Shown here one piece after another: positions 1-9,837 of a stretch of DNA of 64,000 nucleotides. The notes under the pieces were generated by a model, which saw only the letters and a list, made by a program, of their open reading frames with translations, was not told the origin of the DNA and searched no databases. The stretch is taken from assembly GCA_964019415.1 (NCBI GenBank), contig OZ025874.1, forward strand, positions 8,990,409 to 9,054,408. Direction: 5' to 3'. The translations under genes were made by a program, and so were the position numbers. The DNA is from Ianthella basta. Lineage: Eukaryota; Porifera; Demospongiae; Verongiida; Ianthellidae. Numbering within the stretch: position 1 is the first letter of the stretch; each line of letters opens with the position of its first letter.

Positions 1-214
1 ATTGCAGTACTCTAATATAATTAATAATATTTAATTCACAGATACTACAGAGGATACTGCAGACAAGTACTATTATAATATTATATACATTCACAAGAGG
101 AGCAGTGAATGGCATAGATAGCAAGTGAATAGCTTCTCCACTGTGTGATCCAGAAAGAACTTCACTAGCTGGTGCTTCACTTTCCAGATCAATTGTGGTC
201 CTGCACAGACAAGT

Positions 215-1188
215 ATGAACACCACTACCCTGCCTCAGGAGAGTGCTGCCTCCTTGGACAGTCCTGGCTTCATGGCCTATGCCATCCTGGTGGTTGTGAT
301 CACACTGGTAGCTGGAGTGATTAATGGACTGTTGATTGTGCCAATTGCAATGGCCCACTCCATTCCTCGACCACTTCGTCTCTTTCTCATCAACCTTCTG
401 CTGGCAGGGCTGGTAGTAGCAATGGCTTTGGTCCTCTCAATGGGCACTTCTACGGTGCTTGTAGCAGTGGGACCAGAACACCCCAGACCCCCACTGTACC
501 TCTTTCGAGCATATTTATGGCTATATGCAGGAGGAGCGGTAACAAGATTGTGGAGCTTGGCAGCTTTCTCACTTTTTGTCTTGGCAGTTGTGAGGTTTGG
601 GAAGAAATTCATCAGCAAGTGCTCTGCTACACTTATCATCTCCATCCTCTGGATTGTGCCATGGTTCGTAAGCCTCTATGTTCTCCTTCCTTATGTGTAC
701 GAAGTACAGTTTGTTGATGGTGTGGGTTGTTTCCCAGACAACAACAATACCATCATCCTTCAAGCTCGTTATGCCTTCCTAGCCATATGGATCACATCTG
801 GAGGGTTCTACCATTAGCCATCAGTATCACTGTGCCCATTGTCTGCCTCTGCTATGTCAGAAAGAGTGTTGTCACTGACGGGTTGAAGTACAGGAAGGGA
901 ATAGCTAAGTTTGCCCTCTTCCTAGTCCTGGGTGGTTCCATCAATGTCATTGGTCAGATACTCCCAGTCCTTCTTGGATACTATGCAACAGGACCTGGAG
1001 TGTACATTGGCAGCAGCATTTTTGCTGTCTCTCTCCTCCCAACTCCCATCATCATCATTGCCTATTTGAAACCAGTTCAGGAACAGGTCAAGAAGACGTT
1101 CACGAAGGAAGTGTGTGGCAGGTTGACCAAAGTGGCAAAAGACTCAATTGGGACCTCAAGCACAGATTACCACTACTGGCATTCTTGA
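215..1188 (+). pseudogene. Orphan rhodopsin-like GPCR, paralog 1, one -1 frameshift
   Basis: Single-exon seven-helix receptor of the local four-copy family. The first frame runs 215-817 and covers TM1-TM4, extracellular loop 2 and the start of TM5. It stops at 815-817. The reading then continues one frame back to 1188 and covers TM5-TM7 and the tail. Aligned with the intact copies, one base is missing near 809-812, just before TM5. The family marks are present: the serine/threonine-rich N-terminus and the loop-2 Cys in GVGCFPD. The TM3-start Cys of the other copies is replaced (LFRAYLW against LCRVYLW), which would break the usual TM3-loop-2 disulphide. I call it a pseudogene, but a base-call error is possible because the rest of the frame is well kept. 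The ligand is unknown. Confidence 0.75.
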
Positions 1189-1489
1189 GAAGGAAGAGGG
1201 AATTTGTGTGCAGTTGCAGTAAATATAAATGTCTACTGTACTAGCTGCCACATACACATACCAGTCATGCATACTATGTTGTTACTTTAATGTGAGTGCT
1301 TTAACTTAAATATATGTTCATATATGAACGCAGCTAAGCTACATTTCATTATCATTCGAATAATTATAATAAATCAATTATGCATGTAATCCAATGCTGA
1401 TCTTGCCTATAATAATTATTAATCATGATTGAAGTGAGGGATATGCATATTTTGTACTATAGTACATACAGTAAAGGTATTGAGTAGCA

Positions 1490-1690
1490 CCACTGGCTGT
1501 CGGTATCTGCACTTCACTGTGCCCATTGTCTGCCTCTGCTATTATGATTATACAAGTCATCAAATAAAATGAACATTGTCACTGATGGGTCACAGAACGT
1601 ACCAAGTAGGAATGGTCAAACTTTCATTCTTCTTTGTCCTGGGCGATCCAACAAATCTACAATGGTCAGACACTATCTATGTTCCATACA
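1490..1690 (+). pseudogene. GPCR fragment (TM5-TM6 remnant)
   Basis: This stretch resembles the TM5 to TM6 part of paralog 1: the block reading CTGTGCCCATTGTCTGCCTC is shared, followed by a GTCACTGA block and a TTTGTCCTGGG block in the same order. No upstream or downstream receptor sequence accompanies it. It ends where the inverted-repeat element at 1733 begins. It is a dead partial duplicate of the neighbouring receptor. Confidence 0.7.
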
Positions 1691-1758
1691 GATACACAAC
1701 TGCGAAAAATCCTGTGTGGCTAGGTACTGACATACGTATCTATCACCGAACTTCACTA

Positions 1759-1818
1759 GCCAAAACTTTGAATAAAACCAAACTTTTCAACAACTATACA
1801 GTTGTCATCATCAGTGGC
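1759..1818 (-). ncRNA. Hammerhead-ribozyme-like fold, left arm
   Basis: Mirror copy of the fold at 2211-2270, read on the minus strand. Its core is the canonical CTGATGA. Stem II is the same 7-bp helix, GAAA follows it, and stem III here has one mismatch fewer than in the right arm. The extra unpaired base before stem II is present too. Activity is inferred, not shown. Confidence 0.4.
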
Positions 1819-2210
1819 GAATACAAAACAAAGGATAAGCTCGCTTTAAGTACACTAAAAAAGGCGGGAAAAGGTATGAAATCAAAATGGAGTGACAGCT
1901 AATGAAATATATGAATAAATTAACAGTTGAAATTAAGGGGGGACAGAGTTAGTGGTAACACTTGCACCAGAGACTAATCTTAGAATCCGTGCACATTAGA
2001 TCACAGGTCAGACCGTTAAATAGGGACAAAGGCTCTATGCCCCAGCTATACAATTCTTTGTTTTCTAATTAGATCACTAACTCTGTCCCCCCTTAATTTC
2101 AACTGTTAATTTATTTATATATTTCATTAGCTGTCACTCCATTTTGATTTCATACCTTTTCCCGCCTTTTTTAGTGTACTTAAAGCGAGCTTATCCTTTG
2201 TTTTGTATTC

Positions 2211-2270
2211 GCCACTGACGATGACAACTGTATAGTTGTTGAAACGTTTGGTTTTATTCAAAGTTTTGGC
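2211..2270 (+). ncRNA. Hammerhead-ribozyme-like fold, right arm
   Basis: The core CTGACGA (2215-2221) fits the hammerhead CUGANGA core. Stem II pairs 2223-2229 with 2234-2240 and is followed directly by GAAA (2241-2244). Stem III pairs 2244-2250 with 2259-2265 with two internal mismatches. The predicted cleavage is after T2266. Stem I pairs GCCA (2211-2214) with TGGC (2267-2270). One unpaired base (2222) sits between the core and stem II, which may weaken activity. The fold was made by eye. Confidence 0.4.
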
Positions 2271-2296
2271 TAGTGAAGTTCGGTGATAGATACGTA

Positions 2297-2968
2297 GATA
2301 CGCAACTGTTTCCCCAGTTGCATAATCAGCCTCTGGTTGCTTAACTGAGTAAGTTAACTATATTATACATGCAACCATATGGAAACATATACGTTCATAC
2401 TACATGTGTACGTATACAACATGCAGTAAATGCATTTACACTGCAATTCTGTGGCTATTCATTGTGGCCTGTAACCACATACCATATGCATGTCAGCAAA
2501 AGAGGAATGACTTTACTGGTCAATTACAGTGGCAGCCAGCTGGCTAGTGAGGAGACTACGTTGTACTCCCACAGCCATGGTTATTTTGGCATGTTATTTA
2601 CGTATACTATAATATTTGACTCTGCCTGTTGGTAGTCATGCCAACAGTTTCCCTACTCTGTCCTGCAAACAACAACAGAAAGTAGGAAACCTTCCAGTAT
2701 GCATAATAATGAATAGAATATATAAACAATCTCAATAGATCCATTGAAAACAGTCACTGCATTGTTTACTCTGTGCATGATTTCCTGTACAGTGCATAGC
2801 TACGTACACACAATGTCCCACTCATTTGCTTCGTACATAAGTCCTTATAAGGGAAGGGGTAGAGGTGTATTATGAATAGTGAATCAACAGACAGAGACGT
2901 TCACCAGGCAGTTAACACTTTAGGGTGGCTAGAGTTGCGTGGAAGCTGTCTTAAGCTTGTGAGACGAA
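2297..2968. other. Intergenic, upstream of GPCR paralog 2
   Basis: AT-rich spacer. It holds short open frames (for example 2369-2635) without recognisable protein features. No repeat or RNA gene is seen. Confidence 0.5.
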
Positions 2969-3925
2969 ATGAACAACACTTACTCAGGACCACTGAACAG
3001 TCCTGGCTTCATGGCCTATGCCATCCTGCTGGTTGTGATCACACTGGTAGCCGGAGCAATGATTGGACTCATGGTTGTGGCACTCACACTGGTCCGCTCC
3101 ATCCCCCGTCCACTTCGACTGTTCCTCATCAACCTCCTGCTAGCAGGACTGGTAGTGGCAGTGAGTGTGGTCCTCTCAATGGGGACGTCTGCTGTCCTTG
3201 TAGCAGTGGGACCACATGAGCCGAGACCACCGTACCTCTGTCGAGTGTATTTGTGGCTGTATGGGGTAGGAGCAGTGGCAAGACTGTGGAATTTAGCTGC
3301 ATTTTCCCTATCCATCCTGGCAATTGTGCGATTTGGGAAGAAGACCATCAGCAAGTGCTATGCTGCACTCTTCATCACCATCCTCTGGATTGTGCCATTG
3401 GTTATAAACTTTGACACACTCATCCCTTACGTATTTGAATCACAGTTTGTCCAGGGTGTGGGTTGTTTTCCGGACACTAACAGAACTCTCTTCATTGAAG
3501 CTCAGTACACTCTCTTTACCAATTGGGCCATTTCTGGAGGTATCATTCCACTGACAATCAGCATTGCTGTGCCCATTGTCTGCATCTGCTACATCAAAAG
3601 AAATGTTGTCACTGAAGAGGGGCAATACATGAAGGGAATAGCCAAGTTCTCCCTCTTTCTTGTGGCAGGAGGTGTCATTGGTATATTGGGACAACTCATC
3701 CCAGGTGCTATAGCATACTACTCAGAGGCACCTGGCTTGTACCTCAGTTACGGCTTTGCCACTGTCTCCCTCCTCCCAACTCCCATCATCATCATTGCCT
3801 ACTTGAAGCCAGTTCAAGAGCAGGTCAAGAAGATGTTCACTTGTGGCAAGTTGACAAAAGCAACAAAAGAACTAAAAGTGACCAGGAATACCTCTGAGAC
3901 TGGAGAAGTTGACTACAAGGCCTGA
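2969..3925 (+). CDS. Orphan rhodopsin-like GPCR, paralog 2 (intact)
   Basis: Intact 318-aa plasma-membrane receptor in one exon. Seven hydrophobic segments lie near residues 14-42, 49-76, 91-120, 129-152, 186-210, 224-250 and 256-279. Class A marks: Cys91 at the start of TM3 and Cys166 in loop 2 (likely disulphide), Asn in TM2 (FLINLLLAG), Pro in TM4-TM7, and a basic amphipathic helix 8 (KPVQEQVKK) followed by a possible palmitoylated Cys. Unusual points: the TM3 DRY is VRF, the TM2 Asp is absent, there is no CWxP in TM6, and NPxxY is replaced by TPIIIIAY. N-glycosylation sequon at Asn2. The start is the first Met of the family N-terminus. Ligand and G-protein coupling cannot be told. Confidence 0.85.
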   Translation: MNNTYSGPLNSPGFMAYAILLVVITLVAGAMIGLMVVALTLVRSIPRPLRLFLINLLLAGLVVAVSVVLSMGTSAVLVAVGPHEPRPPYLCRVYLWLYGVGAVARLWNLAAFSLSILAIVRFGKKTISKCYAALFITILWIVPLVINFDTLIPYVFESQFVQGVGCFPDTNRTLFIEAQYTLFTNWAISGGIIPLTISIAVPIVCICYIKRNVVTEEGQYMKGIAKFSLFLVAGGVIGILGQLIPGAIAYYSEAPGLYLSYGFATVSLLPTPIIIIAYLKPVQEQVKKMFTCGKLTKATKELKVTRNTSETGEVDYKA

Positions 3926-5129
3926 TACATAGCGTTGGACACTGTAGCCATGCCATTTATAATAGTTAAGGCTCAATGCATATTACACTACTGCGTGAAA
4001 GCTACGTATGTTAGCTTGCATTACAAACTATGTACAACCAGTTAACCTAACCAGTGTATTTCATCATTTACTCTGTACTTGCAATGTGTGCCTTCACTAA
4101 TAATGGCATCGATCATCATATTACAGAATCATGCATATGAACTGAATGGCATATGTGTTACGTGCATACCTCCAACCTGCTCAAACCTCCAATATATATT
4201 GTGCACAAAGGTTAACTCTTAGCTGCCTTGTATATTTAATTGGCTGTTCAAGCACATTGCTGTGAGCCAGCTCCCAGGTATACATACTGGAAGGGATCGA
4301 ATGGTATCACATAGCTAGCTACATGGTGGACTTTGAAATGGCTACAATGGAATGCATGCAGCTTAGCTTACATTACAGGCCAGGAAGATGCATGAGAATG
4401 GCTAGTATGTATTTGACCAAATGAATCTGTACATTGGGTGTATGAAGCAACCATGCATGCATCATCCCATGCACCAATAGTTTAGTGCACTCGATGAATC
4501 CATGCTACACACACACACACACGTACATGACTTTATTATGTGTGATACCGCTCCTCTCCTTACCCTGCATGCCTGCAGATTGAAAGGAGTGGTGAGCATC
4601 AACACTGACACAACCATTCCATCTGAATAAGCAACATGACCATTCACTACCAATGCATGAATGGTATAGAGGTGTATGGCTGTGAACAGTATATAAGGCC
4701 TGCTCAGATCATTATTGGGGGCCAGGGACACGTGGATTAGGGATGGAGTGCTCTTACAAACATTTGTTGTGAAAGACTCGGGCCACCTCACAAGAGTACC
4801 TGAGGCAAACAGATGAGTCTTATCTTGGCAGCCCTGGCTATAAAACGCATGTCTACTTGCTAATATATCCAATTAACACTAATTCCATTAATGCATATTC
4901 CAATTACATGCATCACGCTAGTCATTAGTACACAGACTGTAAAGTTGCTTACCTCAATACTTTCAAATTGCAATACTATACAATTCAATTTGTGTGTACA
5001 TATCAAAATATATACTGTAAGATAGCCAGTAATATCCACATAAAATAGATATGAATGCTATGTCACATTACTAATTATATATGGCACACATGCACATGCA
5101 CACACATATACACACACACGCACACGCAC

Positions 5130-5161
<32 letters not shown>

Positions 5162-5743
5162 TAAGAGTGATCATGAAAAAGCTCTGGTGAGCAATCTGCA
5201 ATCAATCAATGCGCAACGAGCACTTATACAGTCCCTCCAGCAGCTATATAGATATATAGCTTGTACTGTATTTTGTATGTACATTCTACATACAAACTGT
5301 CATTGCATGGGCAATAGTCTCTCTGTCATAGAGGCTCATGAATTGCTACATAGTTCAATACAAGCGAATAGATTGTGAGCAAAGACGTAGCAAGAATCAA
5401 TCAATCAACAACTGATTCCAGAACGTTTTGGCCATGTAGGCCATTGTCAGCTGCATACAAAACTGCAGGACTTTGTTCATGATCTATTCACTTGTATATA
5501 ATACTCTCTCTAATGGATTTCAGGACTCCATGGACAATCTACCAAACATATACTGCTTGCCATATAAGGAGAGTGCATGCATGCACACCCTTCATCTGTA
5601 CATGTGTAATGCATTAACTTTGGAGGAAGTGAAGTTCATTCATGTGGTTTGGCATATGGAAGCTACAGCTGCATATAAGGTGATTCCTAACTGAGGTCTG
5701 CCAATTAACTGGATTGGTCGTGGTCCTGCATGTGCAGACAAGC
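3926..5743. other. Intergenic spacer between GPCR paralogs 2 and 3
   Basis: AT-rich spacer with a CA tract at 5090-5161. The largest frame (4462-4872, minus, 136 aa) has no recognisable features and I do not call it a gene. A decayed hammerhead-like motif lies near 5405-5455 on the minus strand. Confidence 0.5.
5090..5161. repeat. CA microsatellite
   Basis: Imperfect (CA)n with CG and TA interruptions, ending in a pure run. Confidence 0.95.
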
Positions 5744-6717
5744 ATGAACACCACTACCCTGCCTCAGGAAAATGTTGCCTCTTTGGATAGTCCAGGGTTC
5801 ATGGCCTATGCCATCCTGGTGGTTGTGATTACGCTTGTGTCAGGTGCAATGCTTGTTTTCACCTTCTTCGCTCTCCTAATGGCCAGCTCCATTGCCCAAA
5901 TCCTCCGTCTCTTCCTCATCAACCTTCTACTAGCTGGGTTGATGGCAGCAGTGGCTGTGGCCCTCACAGCAGGCACATCTGCTGTGCTTACAGTTGCAAG
6001 TTCTGATCAACCCACACCTCCTCGTTACCTCTGCAGATTGTACATGTGGATGTTCGGTGTTGGAGCGGTGGCAAGACTGTGGAACTTGGCGGCATTCTCC
6101 CTTTCTGTCTTGACAGTTGTGAGGTTCAGCAGGAAGACCATCAGCAAGTGCTATGCTGCAGCCATCATTGCCATCCTCTGGATTGCGCCCATGGCTATAA
6201 CACTCTATACTCTGCTACCCTACTTGTTTGAAGCACACTTCGTACAGGGTGTGGGCTGCTTCCCACAAATGTCATCACACAAGCTCGTTACCCTTTCACA
6301 GCTATTTGGGTCACTTTCGGAGGACTCATACCACTGACTGTCAGTGTCACTGTACCCATTGTCTGCATCTGTTACATTAAAAGGAACATTGTCTCTGAGG
6401 ATGTGCAGTACCAGAAGGGAATGGCTAAGTTCTCTCTCTTCCTAGTGCTAGGAGGTGCCTTCAATGCTGTGGGTCAGCTTGTCCCTGCTCTGATTCCATA
6501 CTACTCAGAAACTGCTGCAGTATATCTCTGTTATGGCATTGCTGCTCTCTCCCTATTTCCCACTCCCATTATCATCACAGCCTATTTGAAACCGGTCCGA
6601 GAGCAGTTCATGAAGATGCTCACTTGCGGCAAGTTGACCAAAGCAGAAAAAGATGTCAAACATTCAAAAGGGACAACAAGCACTGTCGCTACTGATGAGA
6701 CTGAAGACAGAGTCTGA
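5744..6717 (+). pseudogene. Orphan GPCR, paralog 3, one -1 frameshift
   Basis: The N-terminus starts at Met 5744 with the same residues as paralog 1. The first frame reads TM1-TM4 and loop 2 through GVGCFP, then leaves the family reading at about 6262-6275 and stops at 6335-6337. The family sequence (loop 2 end, TM5-TM7, tail) continues one frame back to 6717. The net change is -1 base. VRF replaces DRY as in the intact copies. It is probably non-functional, unless the shift is an assembly error. Confidence 0.75.
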
Positions 6718-7105
6718 GATAATGTTGCTAGCTATGATTGCTCCCTATGTACATCCCATATCATCATCACTGTAGTGACCTAGTAGCTAGGTAGCAACAG
6801 TACAGTGTTCCATTTGTATGCATACAGCATGAACAAACTTGTACTAGCTAGGCAGGTAGCTAGCTAGCTAGCTATGTGTGTGATCCCACTTTTGCAACAT
6901 AACTAACTAGCTATGTAGTGTTATTAATGAGGTAAATTGACATCGTTTGACACCTTTTCATTCTATGGTCATGCAATTGCTGACCACAGGGGCATCACAT
7001 GAGTGCATCAACATGATATTGTAGGCGGAAGCGTCTATGGGTCAAAATCAAGGCGCGAGAGGTGTAGTGGAAGGGGTTTCCCCTTGAAATGGCGGCTGGA
7101 CTAAA
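6718..7105. other. Intergenic, 5' flank of the beta-galactosidase gene
   Basis: Contains a GCTA-rich patch (6846-6875). An upstream ATG at 7089, in a different frame from the main start at 7106, opens a short overlapping frame that ends within the first 100 bases of the gene. AAATGGCGGC at 7087 resembles a YY1-type initiator motif. Confidence 0.4.
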
Positions 7106-9091
7106 ATGGCCTTCTCCAACTTGCAATTGGGATGCCGGAGTTGCTACATATTTCTGCCAGTAGTGGTTTGCGTTTTGTTGCCAACACAAGGTGACACTCA
7201 GATGATCTATGATCAGAAGACTTTCACAATTGACTACAAGAATGATCGCTTCCTGAAGGACGGCGAACCCTTTCGCTACATCTCGGGCAGTATCCATTAC
7301 TTTCGCGTCCCTTCATCGCTGTGGGAGGACCGTCTGAAGAAGATTAGTGCTGCAGGGCTGAACGCGATACAGACCTACGTGGCGTGGAACTTCCACGAGA
7401 CGTCGCCAGGTACATATGACTTCAGTGGAGACAGAAACGTGACTCAGTTTCTGCAGCTGGCGCAGGACAATGGGCTTTTGGTCATCCTTCGACCTGGACC
7501 TTTTATCGATGCAGAGTGGGAATTTGGGGGCTTTCCCAGTTGGCTGCTAAAGGACAAGACCATGAATCTGCGCAGCTCTGACGAGGCCTACTTGAGCTAT
7601 GTGGACGTGTGGATGCGTGTCCTGCTGCAGGTGGTGAAGCCATTCCTGTATCAGAACGGGGGGCCAGTGATTATGACACAAGTGGAGAACGAGTATGGTA
7701 GCTACGGCTGTGACCACAACTACATCAAGCACCTGTATACCTTGTTCCAGGAGACACTGGGGAAGGAGGCCGTGCTGTTCACAACTAATGGCTGTTCTGT
7801 GGCGGAGCTGACATGTGGCAGCATTGCTGAAGTGTATTCCACAGTAGATTTTGGAGTACACGACAATATGGAGTCGTGCTTTGAAATGATGAAGTCGGTG
7901 CAGGCACGCGGACCTCTGGTTAACTCAGAGTTCTACACTGGTTGGGAGGACTTTTGGGGTCACCCCAAATCTCAAGTGGACCCTGCTCTGTTTGCAAACA
8001 GCTTGAACAAATTGCTGAGCTACAATAATGCATCAGTGAATATGTACATGTTTGAAGGTGGAACAAACTTTAGGTTTATGAATGGAGCTGATCTTTTAGG
8101 CACATCTGGGCTTTACCAGCCAGAGATTACTTCATATGACTATGATGCTCCCTTGACTGAGGCAGGTGACCCTTGGGAGAAGTACACCCTCATTCGTGAG
8201 GTAGTCTCCAAGTACCTCCCCCTTCCACCTGGACCTGTTCCCCCCGCCACTCCCAAGACTGCCTACGGCACCGTCAAGATGACGGAGTATGCCTGGCTGT
8301 TTGACGCTTCCTCCCTTGTCACTCGCAGTGTGAAAGCAGCAGCACCACTGACAATGGAGGTGCTGGACCAGAGCTATGGGTTTGTACTGTACCAGCTGCA
8401 GCAGCCCCTCCCAAGACCTGCAGGGGAGACCAGCAGCACTGCCGTGTACAACCTCACTCTCTTGGGCGTCCATGATCGTGCATACGTCTTTGTGGATGGG
8501 GAGAACCAGGGGGTATTGCAGAGGAGTGACACTACCAAGGAGAACATGAGCATTGTGCTCACCCTCCAGCCTTCCTCCAAGGGACAGCTGCAGATACTTC
8601 TTGAGAATCAAGGGAGGCTTTGTTATGTCCATTCATTTAATTCTTCATTGCTTATGGATCATAAAGGAATCCTGAATGGGGTCCTCCTCAATGGCACTCA
8701 ACTTACAGGGTGGGTCTCCAGCAGTATCCCCCTAAACTCCTCCTTCCCAGCCAGCATCTTCCACGCCCTACCTTCCTCAGGCTCTCTCCCCTCTGCAGCC
8801 ATCTTCTTCAAAGGTTCTTTGCCTCCCTTTCCTAAAGGAGCAGCAGTCAATGACACCTTTCTGCTCCTCAAGGGTTGGACCAAAGGGGTTGCCTTTGTCA
8901 ATGGGATCAATGTTGGTCGCTACTGGCCCGTAGAGCCACCTCAGAAGACCCTCTATGTTCCTTTCAGTGCACTCAGAGCAGGACCAGAGGCCAATGAGGT
9001 GGTCATCTTTGAGCAGGACCAGTCACCATGCCAACCACCCAATTATGAATCATGCTACATCAGTTTTGTTGATAAACCAATTTTTGACTGA
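7106..9091 (+). CDS. GLB1: Acid beta-galactosidase (GH35), intronless
   Basis: A 661-aa lysosomal or secreted glycoside hydrolase family 35 enzyme that removes terminal beta-galactose from glycolipids, glycoproteins and keratan sulfate. An N-terminal hydrophobic segment at about residues 11-28 looks like a signal peptide. The TIM barrel follows with the marks GSIHYFRVP, RPGPFIDAEWEFGG, acid/base Glu196 in VENEYG and nucleophile Glu275 in VNSEFYTGW. C-terminal beta domains include the FVNGINVGRYWP block. The length matches the animal GLB1 size (~670 aa). The whole frame is a single exon, whereas vertebrate GLB1 has many introns, so either retroposition or lineage-specific intron loss is possible. 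The sequence looks fully functional. Confidence 0.93.
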   Translation: MAFSNLQLGCRSCYIFLPVVVCVLLPTQGDTQMIYDQKTFTIDYKNDRFLKDGEPFRYISGSIHYFRVPSSLWEDRLKKISAAGLNAIQTYVAWNFHETSPGTYDFSGDRNVTQFLQLAQDNGLLVILRPGPFIDAEWEFGGFPSWLLKDKTMNLRSSDEAYLSYVDVWMRVLLQVVKPFLYQNGGPVIMTQVENEYGSYGCDHNYIKHLYTLFQETLGKEAVLFTTNGCSVAELTCGSIAEVYSTVDFGVHDNMESCFEMMKSVQARGPLVNSEFYTGWEDFWGHPKSQVDPALFANSLNKLLSYNNASVNMYMFEGGTNFRFMNGADLLGTSGLYQPEITSYDYDAPLTEAGDPWEKYTLIREVVSKYLPLPPGPVPPATPKTAYGTVKMTEYAWLFDASSLVTRSVKAAAPLTMEVLDQSYGFVLYQLQQPLPRPAGETSSTAVYNLTLLGVHDRAYVFVDGENQGVLQRSDTTKENMSIVLTLQPSSKGQLQILLENQGRLCYVHSFNSSLLMDHKGILNGVLLNGTQLTGWVSSSIPLNSSFPASIFHALPSSGSLPSAAIFFKGSLPPFPKGAAVNDTFLLLKGWTKGVAFVNGINVGRYWPVEPPQKTLYVPFSALRAGPEANEVVIFEQDQSPCQPPNYESCYISFVDKPIFD

Positions 9092-9151
9092 ATTGTCTGT
9101 AAACCTGGAAATGCTTTTATGGTGATGGATTTATACAAGCAACCAATAACT

Positions 9152-9837
9152 ATACATACCAAAGTATAATAAGACTTAGTGTATGTTATGTACTGTGCCC
9201 GCTATGCGCGATTGTGAAACCACAAGTAATACAATGAGCTAGTCCCACTGTATAAATCTAATTCGCTCGCAATTACTGTTGCCGCAGCTCACACCCATCG
9301 AGCTGGTCTGCCGCTGCACCTGCCCGCGCAAGGTCCCCGGTCGCATTGGCTCCCCCTCCCGCCGCCCACCGCCGGCCAGCCAGTGGGAAGAGGCACAACG
9401 ACCAGAGACGTATGCGCAGGCAGGCGCAGGGAGATTGCGCACATTGTGCAGGGCAACCCACAACACAGTGGGGCAGGTGCAGTTGAGCTTCTGAGCGTCG
9501 GTTGCACTTGCAATTTTGCCGATGTAGAACAGTCTTACTGTGCCTTTCTTTGCTATATCAAACCTTTTGCTGCACTTTGTGGCCGACCCTTCTCCCTCTC
9601 CAAACTGTCCTGCAAGGTATCACTGCCTGCATGCTCTTCAAAGTTAGGTCAACCAAGCAGGCAAGCTCATTTATTACCAAGCAATGATACCCTCACTGTT
9701 ACAACACACAACTCTAGAGCACATGCACATGCAGCATAGGGTCTGCACACTGTGCATGCATATTTGCTGTTCCTTAATTCTTTTGCCATGCACAGTTGGT
9801 AATCGTGTGTGCATCCATGTTCAATTCACCACAGCAG
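9152..9837. repeat. ~0.67-kb direct repeat, copy 1
   Basis: Collinear with 15512-16173. Shared blocks include the phrases CACCCATCGAGCTGGTCTGC and GCAGGCGCAGGGAGATTGCG and the last ~250 bases almost unchanged. Copy 1 carries a ~35-bp GC-rich stretch after 9330 that copy 2 lacks. Small open frames inside are not conserved between copies, so it is treated as noncoding. Confidence 0.88.

Larger units (their letters stand above)
1733..2296. repeat. Large inverted repeat, 222-bp arms, ~120-bp spacer
   Basis: The arm 1733-1954 is the reverse complement of 2075-2296 with only a few mismatches and no length difference (paired positions sum to 4029). The inner ends read GGGGGGACAGAGTTAGTG and its complement. 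No coding capacity is seen. Each arm holds a hammerhead-like fold pointing outward from the centre. This suggests a foldback mobile element, or two terminal repeats of a Penelope-like retroelement joined tail to tail (inference). Confidence 0.85.

Noticed and set aside
1576-1902. 108-aa plus-strand frame
   Set aside because: Runs from the GPCR fragment into the inverted-repeat arm; it is a chance fusion of the two.
4462-4872. 136-aa minus-strand frame
   Set aside because: No domain, membrane or signal features and it includes a CA repeat; probably chance.
9279-9739. Small overlapping frames in the 0.67-kb repeat
   Set aside because: Frames are not preserved between the two repeat copies.
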